Shown here in pieces: positions 8,874 through 17,518 of a stretch of DNA of 64,000 nt. Source of the DNA: Candidatus Eiseniibacteriota bacterium (GTDB taxonomy: Bacteria; Eisenbacteria; RBG-16-71-46; CAIMUX01; WJJG01). Position 1 is the stretch's first letter. Every line of letters begins with the position of its first letter. Under the pieces are notes generated by a model. The model did not search any database. It was given only the letters and a program-made list of their open reading frames with translations, and was not told the DNA's origin. The translations under genes and the position numbers were made by a program. The stretch spans positions 62,001-126,000 of the forward strand of contig JAGMBO010000031.1 of assembly GCA_023129715.1 (NCBI GenBank), written 5' to 3'.

Positions 8874-11048
8874 CTACAAGATGTTCTTTCCGGTCATCTC
8901 CTCGCCCGGCGGGACCCCGAACGTTGCCAGAATCGTGGGCGCCAGATCGATCAGCTCGGGGTCGCGGGCGCGGATCGGCGCGTTGGTGAGGATGACTCCC
9001 GGAAGCCTGCGCGGATCGGCGCAGTGATCCCCGCTCCAACGGCGGGTATTGTCGGCGATCACCTCACCGGAGATCTCACCGACGGCGCTCTCGTCGGTCA
9101 CCCGGTAACCCAGTTCATATCCGATCTGGGCATCCGGCCCGTCCGCCGCGCAGGGGCCGTGGTAGATGTCCTCGTTGAGATAAACGCGCAGAATCGGCCG
9201 CTTGCCGGTGGCCGGATCGACGATCGCCTCCAGCTTGCGGGAGACCTCCTCGAGCAGCCCGCGTTTCTGCAGGCCTGGGGGCACGATGCCGTAGCGCTCG
9301 CGCCCGAGCTGGTTGACGTACAAGCCGTTGATCCCCATCCCGTAGAGGCTCGTATTGTTCCAGTCGACCCCCTGCAAGTACTCGACATCCTCCGGTGCCG
9401 TGCCCGATTTCACGGCCAAGTAGCCCTCCTCATGGAGCCAGCGATTGAGATTGAACCCGCGCCGCCAGCTTGAGAAGCCGTGATCCGACATGACGATCAG
9501 CAGCGTGCGGTCATCGACGTGTTCGAGGGCCAGGCCGACGACGGCGTCGAGATCCTCGTAGAGCCCCGGGTAGATGTCCTTGAACTCATCGTCCAGGTCC
9601 GACACGTAGGCGGGATGCTCCTCCTCGCCGCGCATCGTGCGCCACATGGCGTGGCCGCACTGGTCGATCACCGTGAAGTAGAGGAACAGCAGCCCCCGCT
9701 CGAAGCGCTCCAGTTCATACTTCGCCATGCGTGTTTCCTCATCGAGGATGATCATGGCCTGCTTCATGAAATCGGCATTGCCGAAGACGTCCTTTTCGAG
9801 GGCCTTGGTGTCCTCGGGCATGCCCTGGGTGAAGAAGGGGCCAAGCGCTTCCGCCAACTCGGTGGCGTACTCGGGCGGTGTGCTGATCGGCAGGGCCGGA
9901 TTGCTGGGATCGATCTGCACCGGGGTCACGTAGAGGCCGAAGGTAGGGTGCGTGCTCTTCAGGTAGAACTGCACCGTGCCGTCGACACTGACGACGTCTT
10001 TCCAGGCCCATTGGACCACTCCCGGCGCCGGTAGCAGTGAGAAGCTGAGATGGACCCAGGGACTGAATTGACCCTCCTCGAGGAAGATCTCTTGATCGTC
10101 GATGACCACCTTGGCGACCGGGTTCTCCGCATCAATATAGACCTTGAAGGGGATCGACGCCTTTTTCTCCTGATAGGGCACCGGACGGCCGGTGCGCCGT
10201 TTGATCGCCTCGTAGTCGACGAAGTCGTTCGGCGGCCCATAGAACTTGGCCTCGACGACATCATTGATCACGTCGACAACGAAGATCTTCCCGCCGGTCG
10301 CCGACTCCCAGTCCGGCGGTGGATCGTTGGTGTAGTAGGAGTAGGTGCCGTTGGTGCCCTGGACGTCGGGCGTGCCCATTCCCGAGAGGGTGATCGCATC
10401 TCCGGCCACCGTCGGTGGGAAGTTGACCGGCACCCGCTGGATCACCGCGGGCCATCCCCCCGCCGTTAGCAGATCCCAGAAAGGGGTCCCACGGCGCATG
10501 TTCGTTGTCGTGCCCCCATTGAGCGGGATCAAGTAATCGGAGAAGGGCAGGCTGATGCGATTGGCGAAGCGCACGCCCAGGATGGAGACCTGATCATCGG
10601 GTGGGGTGACCGCCGACATCGCGGAGAAGGGCAGGTAGGTGCGCGGATCGCGATGGATGAAGTCGAAGATGCCGTGCACACCCGAATCGGCGCCGGTGAT
10701 GAAGTTCGACCAGGCGACCGGGCTCTGCGGCGGAGTGCTCGTCCCCAGGGGGAGGAAATCGCCCATCCGGGCCAACTGCGAGAAATTGGGCAGCAGTCCC
10801 TCATCCATCCACGCGGAGAGCAACTTGTGATCGACTCCGTCGATGCCGAGGACGATCACCCGATCGAACCGTGCCGCGGCCGGCGGGTCCTGGGCCCTTG
10901 CCGAGCCTCCCAGCCATCCCGTCTCCTGGGCGACGAACCCTCCGGCAAGGATGAGCAGGAGCACCAGCAGGGCGCCACCGATCAGGCTGGGGCCCCAGTC
11001 TCCCCGGCGCGGCCGGCGCTCCGAGGGCTGTAGTGATCTATTGTGCAT
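8874..11048 (-). CDS. Membrane-anchored alkaline-phosphatase-superfamily phosphodiesterase (paralogue 1)
   Basis: 724 residues. An N-terminal anchor (LIGGALLVLLLILAGGFVA, about 22-40) precedes a type I phosphodiesterase/nucleotide pyrophosphatase fold. Metal and catalytic motifs are visible: VIVLGIDGVDHKLL (first metal Asp), PPQSPVAWSNFITG (candidate Ser nucleophile), HGIFDF, DQCGHAMWR (Asp/His ligands), MSDHGFSSWRRGFNLNRWL (Asp-His) and SGDHC (His). An insert of about 200 residues with the LYVTPVQIDPSNPALPIS signature is shared with the next gene. AGGAG lies seven bases before the ATG, and only 12 bases separate it from the upstream paralogue. The enzyme is exported and should hydrolyse or transfer a phospho- or sulfo-ester; the substrate cannot be told from sequence. 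Confidence 0.88.
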   Translation of the reverse strand: MHNRSLQPSERRPRRGDWGPSLIGGALLVLLLILAGGFVAQETGWLGGSARAQDPPAAARFDRVIVLGIDGVDHKLLSAWMDEGLLPNFSQLARMGDFLPLGTSTPPQSPVAWSNFITGADSGVHGIFDFIHRDPRTYLPFSAMSAVTPPDDQVSILGVRFANRISLPFSDYLIPLNGGTTTNMRRGTPFWDLLTAGGWPAVIQRVPVNFPPTVAGDAITLSGMGTPDVQGTNGTYSYYTNDPPPDWESATGGKIFVVDVINDVVEAKFYGPPNDFVDYEAIKRRTGRPVPYQEKKASIPFKVYIDAENPVAKVVIDDQEIFLEEGQFSPWVHLSFSLLPAPGVVQWAWKDVVSVDGTVQFYLKSTHPTFGLYVTPVQIDPSNPALPISTPPEYATELAEALGPFFTQGMPEDTKALEKDVFGNADFMKQAMIILDEETRMAKYELERFERGLLFLYFTVIDQCGHAMWRTMRGEEEHPAYVSDLDDEFKDIYPGLYEDLDAVVGLALEHVDDRTLLIVMSDHGFSSWRRGFNLNRWLHEEGYLAVKSGTAPEDVEYLQGVDWNNTSLYGMGINGLYVNQLGRERYGIVPPGLQKRGLLEEVSRKLEAIVDPATGKRPILRVYLNEDIYHGPCAADGPDAQIGYELGYRVTDESAVGEISGEVIADNTRRWSGDHCADPRRLPGVILTNAPIRARDPELIDLAPTILATFGVPPGEEMTGKNIL

Positions 11049-11060
11049 GACCGATCTCCT

Positions 11061-13295
11061 CTAACTGGCCGGTTCCGCGTCCGCCTCAGCTGGGGAGACG
11101 TCCTCAGCGGCCAAACTGGATGGCACACCACGCGGGAAGTAGGCGTCGCGAGGGGAGTTGCGCGTCTCGCAGGCCTGCTCGTCGAAGAGTGAGATGCCGT
11201 CCATGTGAGCGGGCTTGTCGATTCCGAAGAGATCGAGGACCGTCGGTGCGAAGTCCATGATGCCCGGATAGTCCGTCTTGATCTTGCGGTTCGAGAAGAA
11301 GATCCCCGGTACGGTGAAGGGGTCGATACAGTGGTCCCCGCTCCAACTCTTGATGTTGTCCGCAAAGACGTGGCCGTCGGCGGCCCCCACGGCGCCATCC
11401 CAAGAGGCGCGGTAGCCGACATTGTAGCCGACGATCAAGTCGGGGCCGTTGCGCCGGTAGGGGCCGCGGAAGATCTCGGCGCCGTCGTAGACACGCAGGA
11501 TCCCGACGCGCCCGGTCTCCGGGTCCTTCAATCCGCTGAGCGTCTCGACCAGCTCGGCCTTGACCGCGCGGTACTCCTCCTGTGGGTCGACCGTGCCGTC
11601 GGTCTCGCGGCCCTTCACGTTGATATAGATCCCGGCGAGACCGAATGTGTAGGCCTTGGTGCGCGACCAGTCGACGCCGTCGAAGTAGCGGCCGATGTCC
11701 CCGTTCTTGCTCGCCATGTATCCGTTCTGCAAGAACCAGGAATTGAGGTTGATCCCGCGCTTGAAGGGCTTGAAGCCATGATCGGAGAGCACGAAGAAGG
11801 CGGTGTTTTCATCGTTCTTGACGTATTCGAGCGTGCGGCCGACCAGATCGTCCGCCCGGCGGTAGAGATCGAGCAGGGCGTGCTTGTGACGCTCGGTGTC
11901 CTTGCCGCGGTTGGCCGGGTGATCATCGCTCAGGTAGCGGAAAAACATGTGCTGGAGCCGGTCGGTGCCGTCGAAGACGATCACGTTGAGGCCCGACCTG
12001 TTCTTCTTCAGCGAGTTGAACCACATCTTCTCGCGCTCTTCATGGATCTTCCAGGCGTAGTCGAGGAAGGTGTCCTCGTCGATTACCTGCTCGTTGAGCG
12101 CCCAAGTGTCTTCGGCGAGACCCAGAGTCGCAAAGCTGCCGTTCAGGCGCGCGAGGTACGAGGCGAAGAACCCGGGGTAGGAAATCGGCATCGGCGGGCT
12201 CTCGGGATCGAAGTTGATCGGCGAGATGTAGAGGCTGAAGTGGGGGGCGAATTCCATTACCCGGAAGCGCGCGATCCCGCGCACCTTCTGGCCGAGGCCG
12301 GGACGGAACTCGATCGGGGTCCACTCGCTGAACTCTTCCTTTTTCAGTGTGAAGCGTGCTGCTCCGATGGTCACCGTCGCCTGCTCGGCAGGTGCGTCGA
12401 CTTCGACGGTGAAGGGGATCTTCATGACTTCGTGCTTCCGGGTGATCGGGTTCGGCGGCCCCGGGATCTCGCCCCGGATCGTGTTGCCCTGCTGCTCGAC
12501 GTGGATCACCGTGCCGCCTTCGAATGCGGCCGAGCGCTGCGGATCGGTCGTATAGAAGGTGAATGAGCCCTGAGTGCCGCGCAAGTCGGGTACGCACATC
12601 GCCGATAGCAGGGCGCCGTTGGGCACCTTTTCCGGCGGGAAGGTGATCGGGACGCGCAGCACATGGCAGGGGACATAGTGCTCACCGAGAATCTGCCAGA
12701 AGGACTTGCTCTTGCGTAGGAAGCGGATCGCGGGCTTGCTGATCGGGATCTCGTACTTGCCGAGCCTCAAGACCTTCTCGGGCGAACGGATGTCGGTCGA
12801 GGACAGCACTGGCATGTGGCTGCGCAAGTCGCGATTGAGGAAGTCGAAGATGTTATGCTTCGACGCATCGACGCCCGTGGCAAATGAAGACCAGGCCACC
12901 GGCGACATGGAGGGGAAGGTTGTTGCCAGATTGTGGAACGTGCCGCGCTCGGCGAGGCGGGCGAGGTTCGGCAAGTGGCCCTCGCGCATCCAGCGGCGGA
13001 TGAGCCCCGGATCGAGGCCGTCGAGGCCGAGGATGATTACCCGCTTCGTCGACGTCTTCCGCCGGCTGCGCAGCCGGCGCACGGCCCGAATCACCGCGCG
13101 GAAAGGCCAGGTGACGATCGCCGCCAAGGCGAGGAAGAAGGTGACGAAGATCACCCCGAGGGAGCCGACTACCGCGAAACCGGCCCCCGGTCCGACATAG
13201 GCCGCAGCGGGGGAGCTCCCGGCGGCCAGGCCCAGGAGGGCCAGCGCCGCGGCCGCCCCGACCGAGATCGAAGACGGGCGGTGATGTACGCGCAT
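11061..13295 (-). CDS. Membrane alkaline-phosphatase-superfamily phosphodiesterase (paralogue 2)
   Basis: 744 residues. A signal-like segment ending AAAYVGPGAG is followed by a long TM (about 42-66, VGSLGVIFVTFFLALAAIV) and a basic stretch RRLRSRRKTSTKR. The catalytic part parallels the downstream paralogue: VIILGLDGLDPGLI, PSMSPVAWSSFATG, HNIFDFLNRD, FDGTDRLQHMFFRY, LSDHGFKPFKRGINLNSWF and SGDHC. The insert signature LYISPINFDPESPPMPIS is also shared. The C-terminal 40 residues are acidic and disordered and carry no LGYL tail. It follows cysC by 88 bases. The two enzymes look like an ancient tandem duplication with different N-terminal membrane modules, perhaps acting in sequence or as a heteromer. 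Confidence 0.88.
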   Translation of the reverse strand: MRVHHRPSSISVGAAAALALLGLAAGSSPAAAYVGPGAGFAVVGSLGVIFVTFFLALAAIVTWPFRAVIRAVRRLRSRRKTSTKRVIILGLDGLDPGLIRRWMREGHLPNLARLAERGTFHNLATTFPSMSPVAWSSFATGVDASKHNIFDFLNRDLRSHMPVLSSTDIRSPEKVLRLGKYEIPISKPAIRFLRKSKSFWQILGEHYVPCHVLRVPITFPPEKVPNGALLSAMCVPDLRGTQGSFTFYTTDPQRSAAFEGGTVIHVEQQGNTIRGEIPGPPNPITRKHEVMKIPFTVEVDAPAEQATVTIGAARFTLKKEEFSEWTPIEFRPGLGQKVRGIARFRVMEFAPHFSLYISPINFDPESPPMPISYPGFFASYLARLNGSFATLGLAEDTWALNEQVIDEDTFLDYAWKIHEEREKMWFNSLKKNRSGLNVIVFDGTDRLQHMFFRYLSDDHPANRGKDTERHKHALLDLYRRADDLVGRTLEYVKNDENTAFFVLSDHGFKPFKRGINLNSWFLQNGYMASKNGDIGRYFDGVDWSRTKAYTFGLAGIYINVKGRETDGTVDPQEEYRAVKAELVETLSGLKDPETGRVGILRVYDGAEIFRGPYRRNGPDLIVGYNVGYRASWDGAVGAADGHVFADNIKSWSGDHCIDPFTVPGIFFSNRKIKTDYPGIMDFAPTVLDLFGIDKPAHMDGISLFDEQACETRNSPRDAYFPRGVPSSLAAEDVSPAEADAEPAS

Positions 13296-13383
13296 GATGG
13301 AGGGTTCTCCTTATCGATCACCCAGCGCGATCCGGTGCTACCGGTGGTGCAGTTCGGCGATGACAACCAGCCCTGCTTGCCTG

Positions 13384-13989
13384 CTACAGATAGCCCAGCT
13401 CTGCTAGACGCTCCTTAATCTTGGCTTCCTCTTCCTGGGGGATCCTAGTCGCCTCGGGATCCGGCGGGATGTAGTTCATCAGCTCCAGGGTGCGCAGGAT
13501 CTTCTGCAGACTCTCATCCTGCGACTCCTTCCCCGAATGAATCGTGATTTCCGGATTCTCGGGCGCCTCGTAGGGATCATCGATTCCGGTGAATCCCTTG
13601 ATCTCGCCGGCGAGAGCCTTCTTGTACAAACCCTTGGTATCGCGCTCGACCAACGTATCCAGCGGGCACTCGCAGTAGATCTCGATGAAACGCTTGATCA
13701 GTGCGCGGTTTTCATCGCGGATTGCCTTGTATGGCGAAATCGCAGCGGCGATCGCCACGGCATCGTTGCGCGTCAAGATGTGACAGACGAAACCAATGCG
13801 GCGGATATTGATGTCGCGGTCTTCCTTCGAGAACCCCAGGCCCTTGCTGAGGTTGGTGCGCACGACATCCCCGTCGAGGATCTCCAGCCGGGTCAGCCCC
13901 CGGCGTTTCAGTTCCGCTGCGACCAGTTCGGCCAACGTCGACTTGCCCGAACCCGACAGCCCCGTGAACCACAGCGTGAAACCCTTCAT
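13384..13989 (-). CDS. cysC: Adenylyl-sulfate (APS) kinase with LGYL C-terminal tail
   Basis: 201 residues. APS kinase phosphorylates adenylyl sulfate to PAPS with ATP. The P-loop is GLSGSGKST (residues 10-18). Further family motifs are [80 protein letters not shown] and [11 protein letters not shown], all as in CysC. The catalytic domain ends near residue 180, and an extra 20-odd residues close with [16 protein letters not shown], which is not part of the classical enzyme. Two adjacent ATGs exist; I chose 13989 because AGGAG then lies six bases away. It follows sat by 99 bases, so both reactions of sulfate activation are together. Confidence 0.95.
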   Translation of the reverse strand: MKGFTLWFTGLSGSGKSTLAELVAAELKRRGLTRLEILDGDVVRTNLSKGLGFSKEDRDINIRRIGFVCHILTRNDAVAIAAAISPYKAIRDENRALIKRFIEIYCECPLDTLVERDTKGLYKKALAGEIKGFTGIDDPYEAPENPEITIHSGKESQDESLQKILRTLELMNYIPPDPEATRIPQEEEAKIKERLAELGYL

Positions 13990-14088
13990 CATCCACTCCT
14001 TCCCAGTGTCCGCTCTCCAGCCGCGCCGCCGGTGCCGGCGGCCCTGCCGATGGAAGGGGACGCACCTCGCGTGCGATCCCCGCGTGCT

Positions 14089-15249
14089 TTACTTCCCTTG
14101 CCGAGCATGCCGCAAGAGCACCTCGGCGACCTCCGGCCGGGTGAACTCCGGCGGTGGGGTCTCGCCGCGCCCGAGCATCTCACGCACCTTCGTGCCGCTG
14201 AGGAAGACGCGGTCCTCCTTGCCGTGGGGACAGGTCTTGACCGAGCCCATGTTCCCACACTTCGTGCAGTAGAAGGCGTGCTCGAACATCATCGGCGTGA
14301 TCTCGAGCTCGTCGTCGCCGAACTCCTTGAAGATGTCTTGCGCGTCATAGGTGCCGTAGTAGCTGCCGACGCCGGCATGATCGCGGCCGATAATCAGATG
14401 AGTGCAGCCGTAGTTCTTGCGGACGATGGCATGCCAGATCGCCTCGTTGGGTCCGGCATAGCGCATCGCCGCGGGGAAGATTGAGAGGGCCACGCGGTCT
14501 TTGGGGTAGTAGTTTTCGAGCAGGACCTCGTAGCATTCCATGCGCACATCGCCGGGGATGTCGTCGGACTTGGTCGCTCCCATCAGGGGGTGGATCAGGA
14601 TGCCGTCGACCATCTCGAGGGCGCACTTCTGCAGGTATTCATGGGCGCGGTGGATCGGGTTGCGGGTCTGAAAGGCAGTGGCCGTCTTCCAGCCCTTGGC
14701 CTTGAACAGCACCCGCGTCTCCTTCGGGTCGAGCCGGTAGCGATTGAAGTCCTGATGGATCGGCTTGCGCAGGGCCGTGATCGGCCCGCCGAGATAGGTC
14801 TCACCGATGCTCTTCAGATACTGGACACCAGGATGCGCCTCGTCGGTCGTTCGCAGGATGCGGTCGGCTTCCCTCAGCTTGTCGGGCTCGAACTTGCTCT
14901 CGACATCCATGACCGCCAGGGGCGTGTCGTTCTCATCGCAGAGGGTGACGCGGTTGCCTTCCCGGATCGTCTCGGCCGCCTTGGCGGTAATGCTCAGCGT
15001 GATCGGGATCGTCCAGGCGAGACCCTTGGCGAGGTGGCGCTGCTCGACGACGCCGGTGTAGTCCGCGTGCGTCATGAACCCTTCCAGCGGGCTCATGGCG
15101 CCGACGGTGATCATCTCGATATCGGCGAGCTCGCGGGGGTTGAGCGTTACGCGGGGCAGGCTCTTGGCCTGCTCGGCCAGTGCCTCCGCCTCCGCGGCGG
15201 AGGCGAGACGCTCCACCAGGCGTCCTCCATGCGGATTGATCAGCGACAT
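14089..15249 (-). CDS. sat: Sulfate adenylyltransferase (ATP sulfurylase)
   Basis: 386 residues, single-subunit Sat type. It converts sulfate and ATP to APS and pyrophosphate. Diagnostic motifs are [17 protein letters not shown] (QTRNP and the HxxH nucleotide site), [64 protein letters not shown] (likely zinc site) and [12 protein letters not shown] start at ATG 15249 (MSLINPHGG), preceded by GGGAG at eight bases; the frame extends 14 codons further without support. It is the first gene of the leftward cluster. The pairing with a dedicated CysC and no reductases nearby suggests PAPS for sulfation, not assimilation, but no sulfotransferase is in the window. Confidence 0.95.
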   Translation of the reverse strand: MSLINPHGGRLVERLASAAEAEALAEQAKSLPRVTLNPRELADIEMITVGAMSPLEGFMTHADYTGVVEQRHLAKGLAWTIPITLSITAKAAETIREGNRVTLCDENDTPLAVMDVESKFEPDKLREADRILRTTDEAHPGVQYLKSIGETYLGGPITALRKPIHQDFNRYRLDPKETRVLFKAKGWKTATAFQTRNPIHRAHEYLQKCALEMVDGILIHPLMGATKSDDIPGDVRMECYEVLLENYYPKDRVALSIFPAAMRYAGPNEAIWHAIVRKNYGCTHLIIGRDHAGVGSYYGTYDAQDIFKEFGDDELEITPMMFEHAFYCTKCGNMGSVKTCPHGKEDRVFLSGTKVREMLGRGETPPPEFTRPEVAEVLLRHARQGK

Positions 15250-15772
15250 GGGTCTCTCTCCCTTCTCCTCCGGCATGCACCACAGTTGCACCCGGGTTGG
15301 TCACCCTCGCGGGGCCCACATACACGGAACGCCATTCCGGACAACACCATCGTTCCGGGAGCAGGTTCCCGCACGAACGGCCCTTTGGCCAAAAGAGGTA
15401 AGTCTACACGTTTGGGTGGTCGTTCGTGAAGGGGCCTTCCGCTCTGCCTCCCACCCCGCCTCCCACCTGCCCTGAGATGCCGAAGTCTCGATGCTAATGG
15501 TATCGGAAGGCTCTGGGCGATCTGTTGCCCCGGTTGCGGAACGAGGATTCGGCATCGGGCTCGGGCGGGCGGCAGCGCTGGCCGGGGACTGCGGTGGTGG
15601 CCGGGGACTGCCGTGCTGGCCGGGGGATGGTGCCGCCCCCTGCGCAGCAGGTCCATCAATGCTCGCGCAGCTTGTTGCAATGGAGCGCGTTACCCCGGTA
15701 TCGCGCCGAACCCCGAGCCGGGAGCAACACGTCTGGCGGATCTCGTCGATCAAGCGTAGGATCCGGGGCTGG
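15250..15772. other. Spacer between sat and the phosphatase gene
   Basis: About 520 bases between divergent genes. It must hold the promoter of the sat cluster, but I see no clear -35/-10 pair. Near 15328-15342 there is a small inverted repeat (CGGAACGCCATTCCG). The right half carries a 19-bp tandem repeat. An open frame running through to the phosphatase gene is low complexity and not considered coding. Confidence 0.5.
15579..15635. repeat. 19-bp tandem repeat, three copies
   Basis: Three adjacent units begin TGGCCGGGG: 15579-15597, 15598-15616 and 15617-15635. The first two differ at two positions near their ends and the third is more diverged. They lie upstream of the dual-specificity phosphatase start. 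Confidence 0.7.
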
Positions 15773-16312
15773 ATGAAGACACCGCCGCCATACACCTATT
15801 GGATCCTTCCCGGGAAGGTCCTCGGCGGGCCCTACCCCGGGGCCCACTCTACCGATGAGCTGCCGCCGCGCCTCTTCGCCCTGCTCGATTTCGGCATCTC
15901 CTGCTTTCTCGACCTGACCGAGCCGGGGGAATGCGACACGGCCCCCTACGTCGACCTCGTGGGCAAGGTAGCCAGATCCAGTGGCCGTGAGCTCGAGTAC
16001 CGCTCCCGCCCCATCTTCGACTTCGCGGTCGCAGCGCCGGAGTTCATGAGTGAGATCATCGACACGCTGGACGATCTCCTGGCCTCGGGCCATCGCATCT
16101 ACTTGCATTGTTTCGCCGGGGTGGGGCGAACCGCCATGGTCGGTGGCTGCTACCTCGTGCATCGGGGCATGGCACCGGAAGCGGCGCTGGCGGTGCTGAA
16201 CTCCGACGAAGAGGCAGCCCTGCACGGTGGCGCCTACCGCCCTGCGACAGCCGCGCAGCGTGCCCTGATCGAGGAATGGCCAAGGCATGATGGAGAGCCG
16301 GTGCGGGCCTGA
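15773..16312 (+). CDS. Dual-specificity / tyrosine protein phosphatase
   Basis: 179 residues. The active-site loop HCFAGVGRTAMVGG contains the HCx5R[ST] signature (Cys113, Arg119). The upstream family motif is YWILPGKVLGGPYPG at the N-terminus, and a general-acid region lies near PIFDFAVAAPEF. This is the compact DSP fold found in bacteria, dephosphorylating Tyr/Ser/Thr or small phosphate esters. I chose ATG 15773 because homologous proteins begin just before the YW(I/V)xPG motif; a good Shine-Dalgarno is missing, and an N-terminal extension of up to 94 codons is open but low complexity. It is divergent from sat and followed by the PEP-CTERM gene after 244 bases. Confidence 0.82.
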   Translation: MKTPPPYTYWILPGKVLGGPYPGAHSTDELPPRLFALLDFGISCFLDLTEPGECDTAPYVDLVGKVARSSGRELEYRSRPIFDFAVAAPEFMSEIIDTLDDLLASGHRIYLHCFAGVGRTAMVGGCYLVHRGMAPEAALAVLNSDEEAALHGGAYRPATAAQRALIEEWPRHDGEPVRA

Positions 16313-16475
16313 TAGTCGGTGCCGCGGCCTCCGAGGTTTTTTCTGCCGGGACATGTACATGAGCGGGTGCCCAGCGGTGATGTCACATTGCTGCTTTGAC
16401 TGTCAACCCGTTGCAATTCAATCGATAACGAGGCTAAGTACCTACCGGCGTTTCTTTCGGTCGGCGCGTCCTGGC

Positions 16476-16505
16476 TTGCCAATAGCGTATAAGATTTGCT
16501 ATAGT
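16476..16505 (+). promoter_or_regulatory. Sigma70-type promoter for the PEP-CTERM gene
   Basis: TTGCCA at 16476-16481, an 18-base spacer, then TATAGT at 16500-16505. The promoter sits 52 bases before the ATG at 16557 in a locally AT-rich stretch. Confidence 0.6.
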
Positions 16506-16556
16506 TAATGCAGTGATTTCTAGGTTTCCGAGGTATTCTCGACAGAGGTGGCGACA

Positions 16557-17261
16557 ATGAACCAATATCAGGCAGATCGTGTGCGGGCTCTGCGCATCGC
16601 AGCACTTCTCTCAGTTGCCCTGGTGGCGGGCCTTCTCTTGCCTTCGGCCCAGGCGTCCTACATGGGCGTGCTCGTGAGCACCGACCTGGGTCTGCTGGCG
16701 ACCGGCAACTGGCTTTATGCCGGTGAGACAAAGATCGAATGGAACGTTTTTCAGAACCCCGACAATTCCTGGCACTACTCCTATCTCTTCTCGCACCCCG
16801 AGGGGCAGACAAGTCATTTCATTCTCGAGACTTCGTTGAACTTCTCGAGTGGTGACGTACTCAACCCCGAGGGGCATTTCGGGGGCTTCGACGTCGGGTG
16901 GCAGCCGGCCAACCCAGGCAGTCCCTTCATGCCCGAGGCGGTTTATGGGATCCGTTTCGAGCCAATGACCGGGGTGGCGACGGCGATCAATTTCGATACC
17001 TGGCGGGTACCCGTCTGGGGGGATTTCTACGCGAAGGATGGGGCGCCTGGTGGGCATGGACACGCCACGGCGCGGAACGCAGGCTTTACGCTGAATGACT
17101 GGGACCCCACCGTTCCCGCCCAGAACGGATCCGTCGAGAATCATATTCTGGTGCCGGACACCGACGTCTCCACCGTGCCCGAGCCGAGTGTGATGATCCT
17201 GCTCGGTGTCGGTCTTGCCGGGGCGGGTCTCTATCGTCGGCTCAGGAAGCCGACCCGGTAG
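16557..17261 (+). CDS. PEP-CTERM sorting-domain exported protein
   Basis: 234 residues. The signal peptide runs to about PSAQAS. The C-terminus is a textbook PEP-CTERM tail: VPEPSVMILLGVGLAGAGLY followed by RRLRK, meaning a VPEP motif, one TM helix and a basic cluster. Such proteins are recognised and cleaved by an exosortase and usually end up in exopolysaccharide or on the surface. The body has no recognised domain; it is beta-rich with many Trp and Tyr residues (DNSWHYSYLFSHPEG, HFGGFDVGWQPA). ATG 16557 has AGAGG eight bases before it. No exosortase is encoded in this window. A strong hairpin follows the gene. Confidence 0.85.
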   Translation: MNQYQADRVRALRIAALLSVALVAGLLLPSAQASYMGVLVSTDLGLLATGNWLYAGETKIEWNVFQNPDNSWHYSYLFSHPEGQTSHFILETSLNFSSGDVLNPEGHFGGFDVGWQPANPGSPFMPEAVYGIRFEPMTGVATAINFDTWRVPVWGDFYAKDGAPGGHGHATARNAGFTLNDWDPTVPAQNGSVENHILVPDTDVSTVPEPSVMILLGVGLAGAGLYRRLRKPTR

Positions 17262-17353
17262 GCCGAGGCGATGTAGCGCGGCGGTTTGATCGGGCTGATT
17301 CGTCAGGCTGGAGTGAGATCCGGCCGTGACCCGTTCTCGAGATTGTAAAAGTG

Positions 17354-17379
17354 GCGGGAGCACCGCGGGGTGCTCCCGC
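17354..17379. terminator. Bidirectional transcription terminator
   Basis: A perfect 11-bp stem (GCGGGAGCACC, loop GCGG, GGTGCTCCCGC). Downstream on the plus strand is TTCTGTTCT, and on the minus strand TTTTAC, so it can end transcripts from both converging genes (PEP-CTERM and VIT/vWA). Confidence 0.8.
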
Positions 17380-17518
17380 TTCTGTTCTGGGCGCGCGCCG
17401 ATGGGAATCCTGCCGTTGCGACGGTCTCGAGAGCCGGCTGGCGCTGCACGTCGCCGGTCCCACAGGTTCCATCCGCTCCGCTCGCCCCAATGGCCTGCGC
17501 CGAATCGTGCGAAGTGAC

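Noticed and set aside
8827-9039. Longer form of the RHH protein
   Set aside because: Would overlap the end of the phosphodiesterase gene; GAGGAG and the RHH fold both fit the start at 8826.
15491-15772. 94-codon extension of the phosphatase
   Set aside because: Contains the 19-bp repeat, Gly/Ala-rich, and family proteins begin just before the YWxxPG motif.
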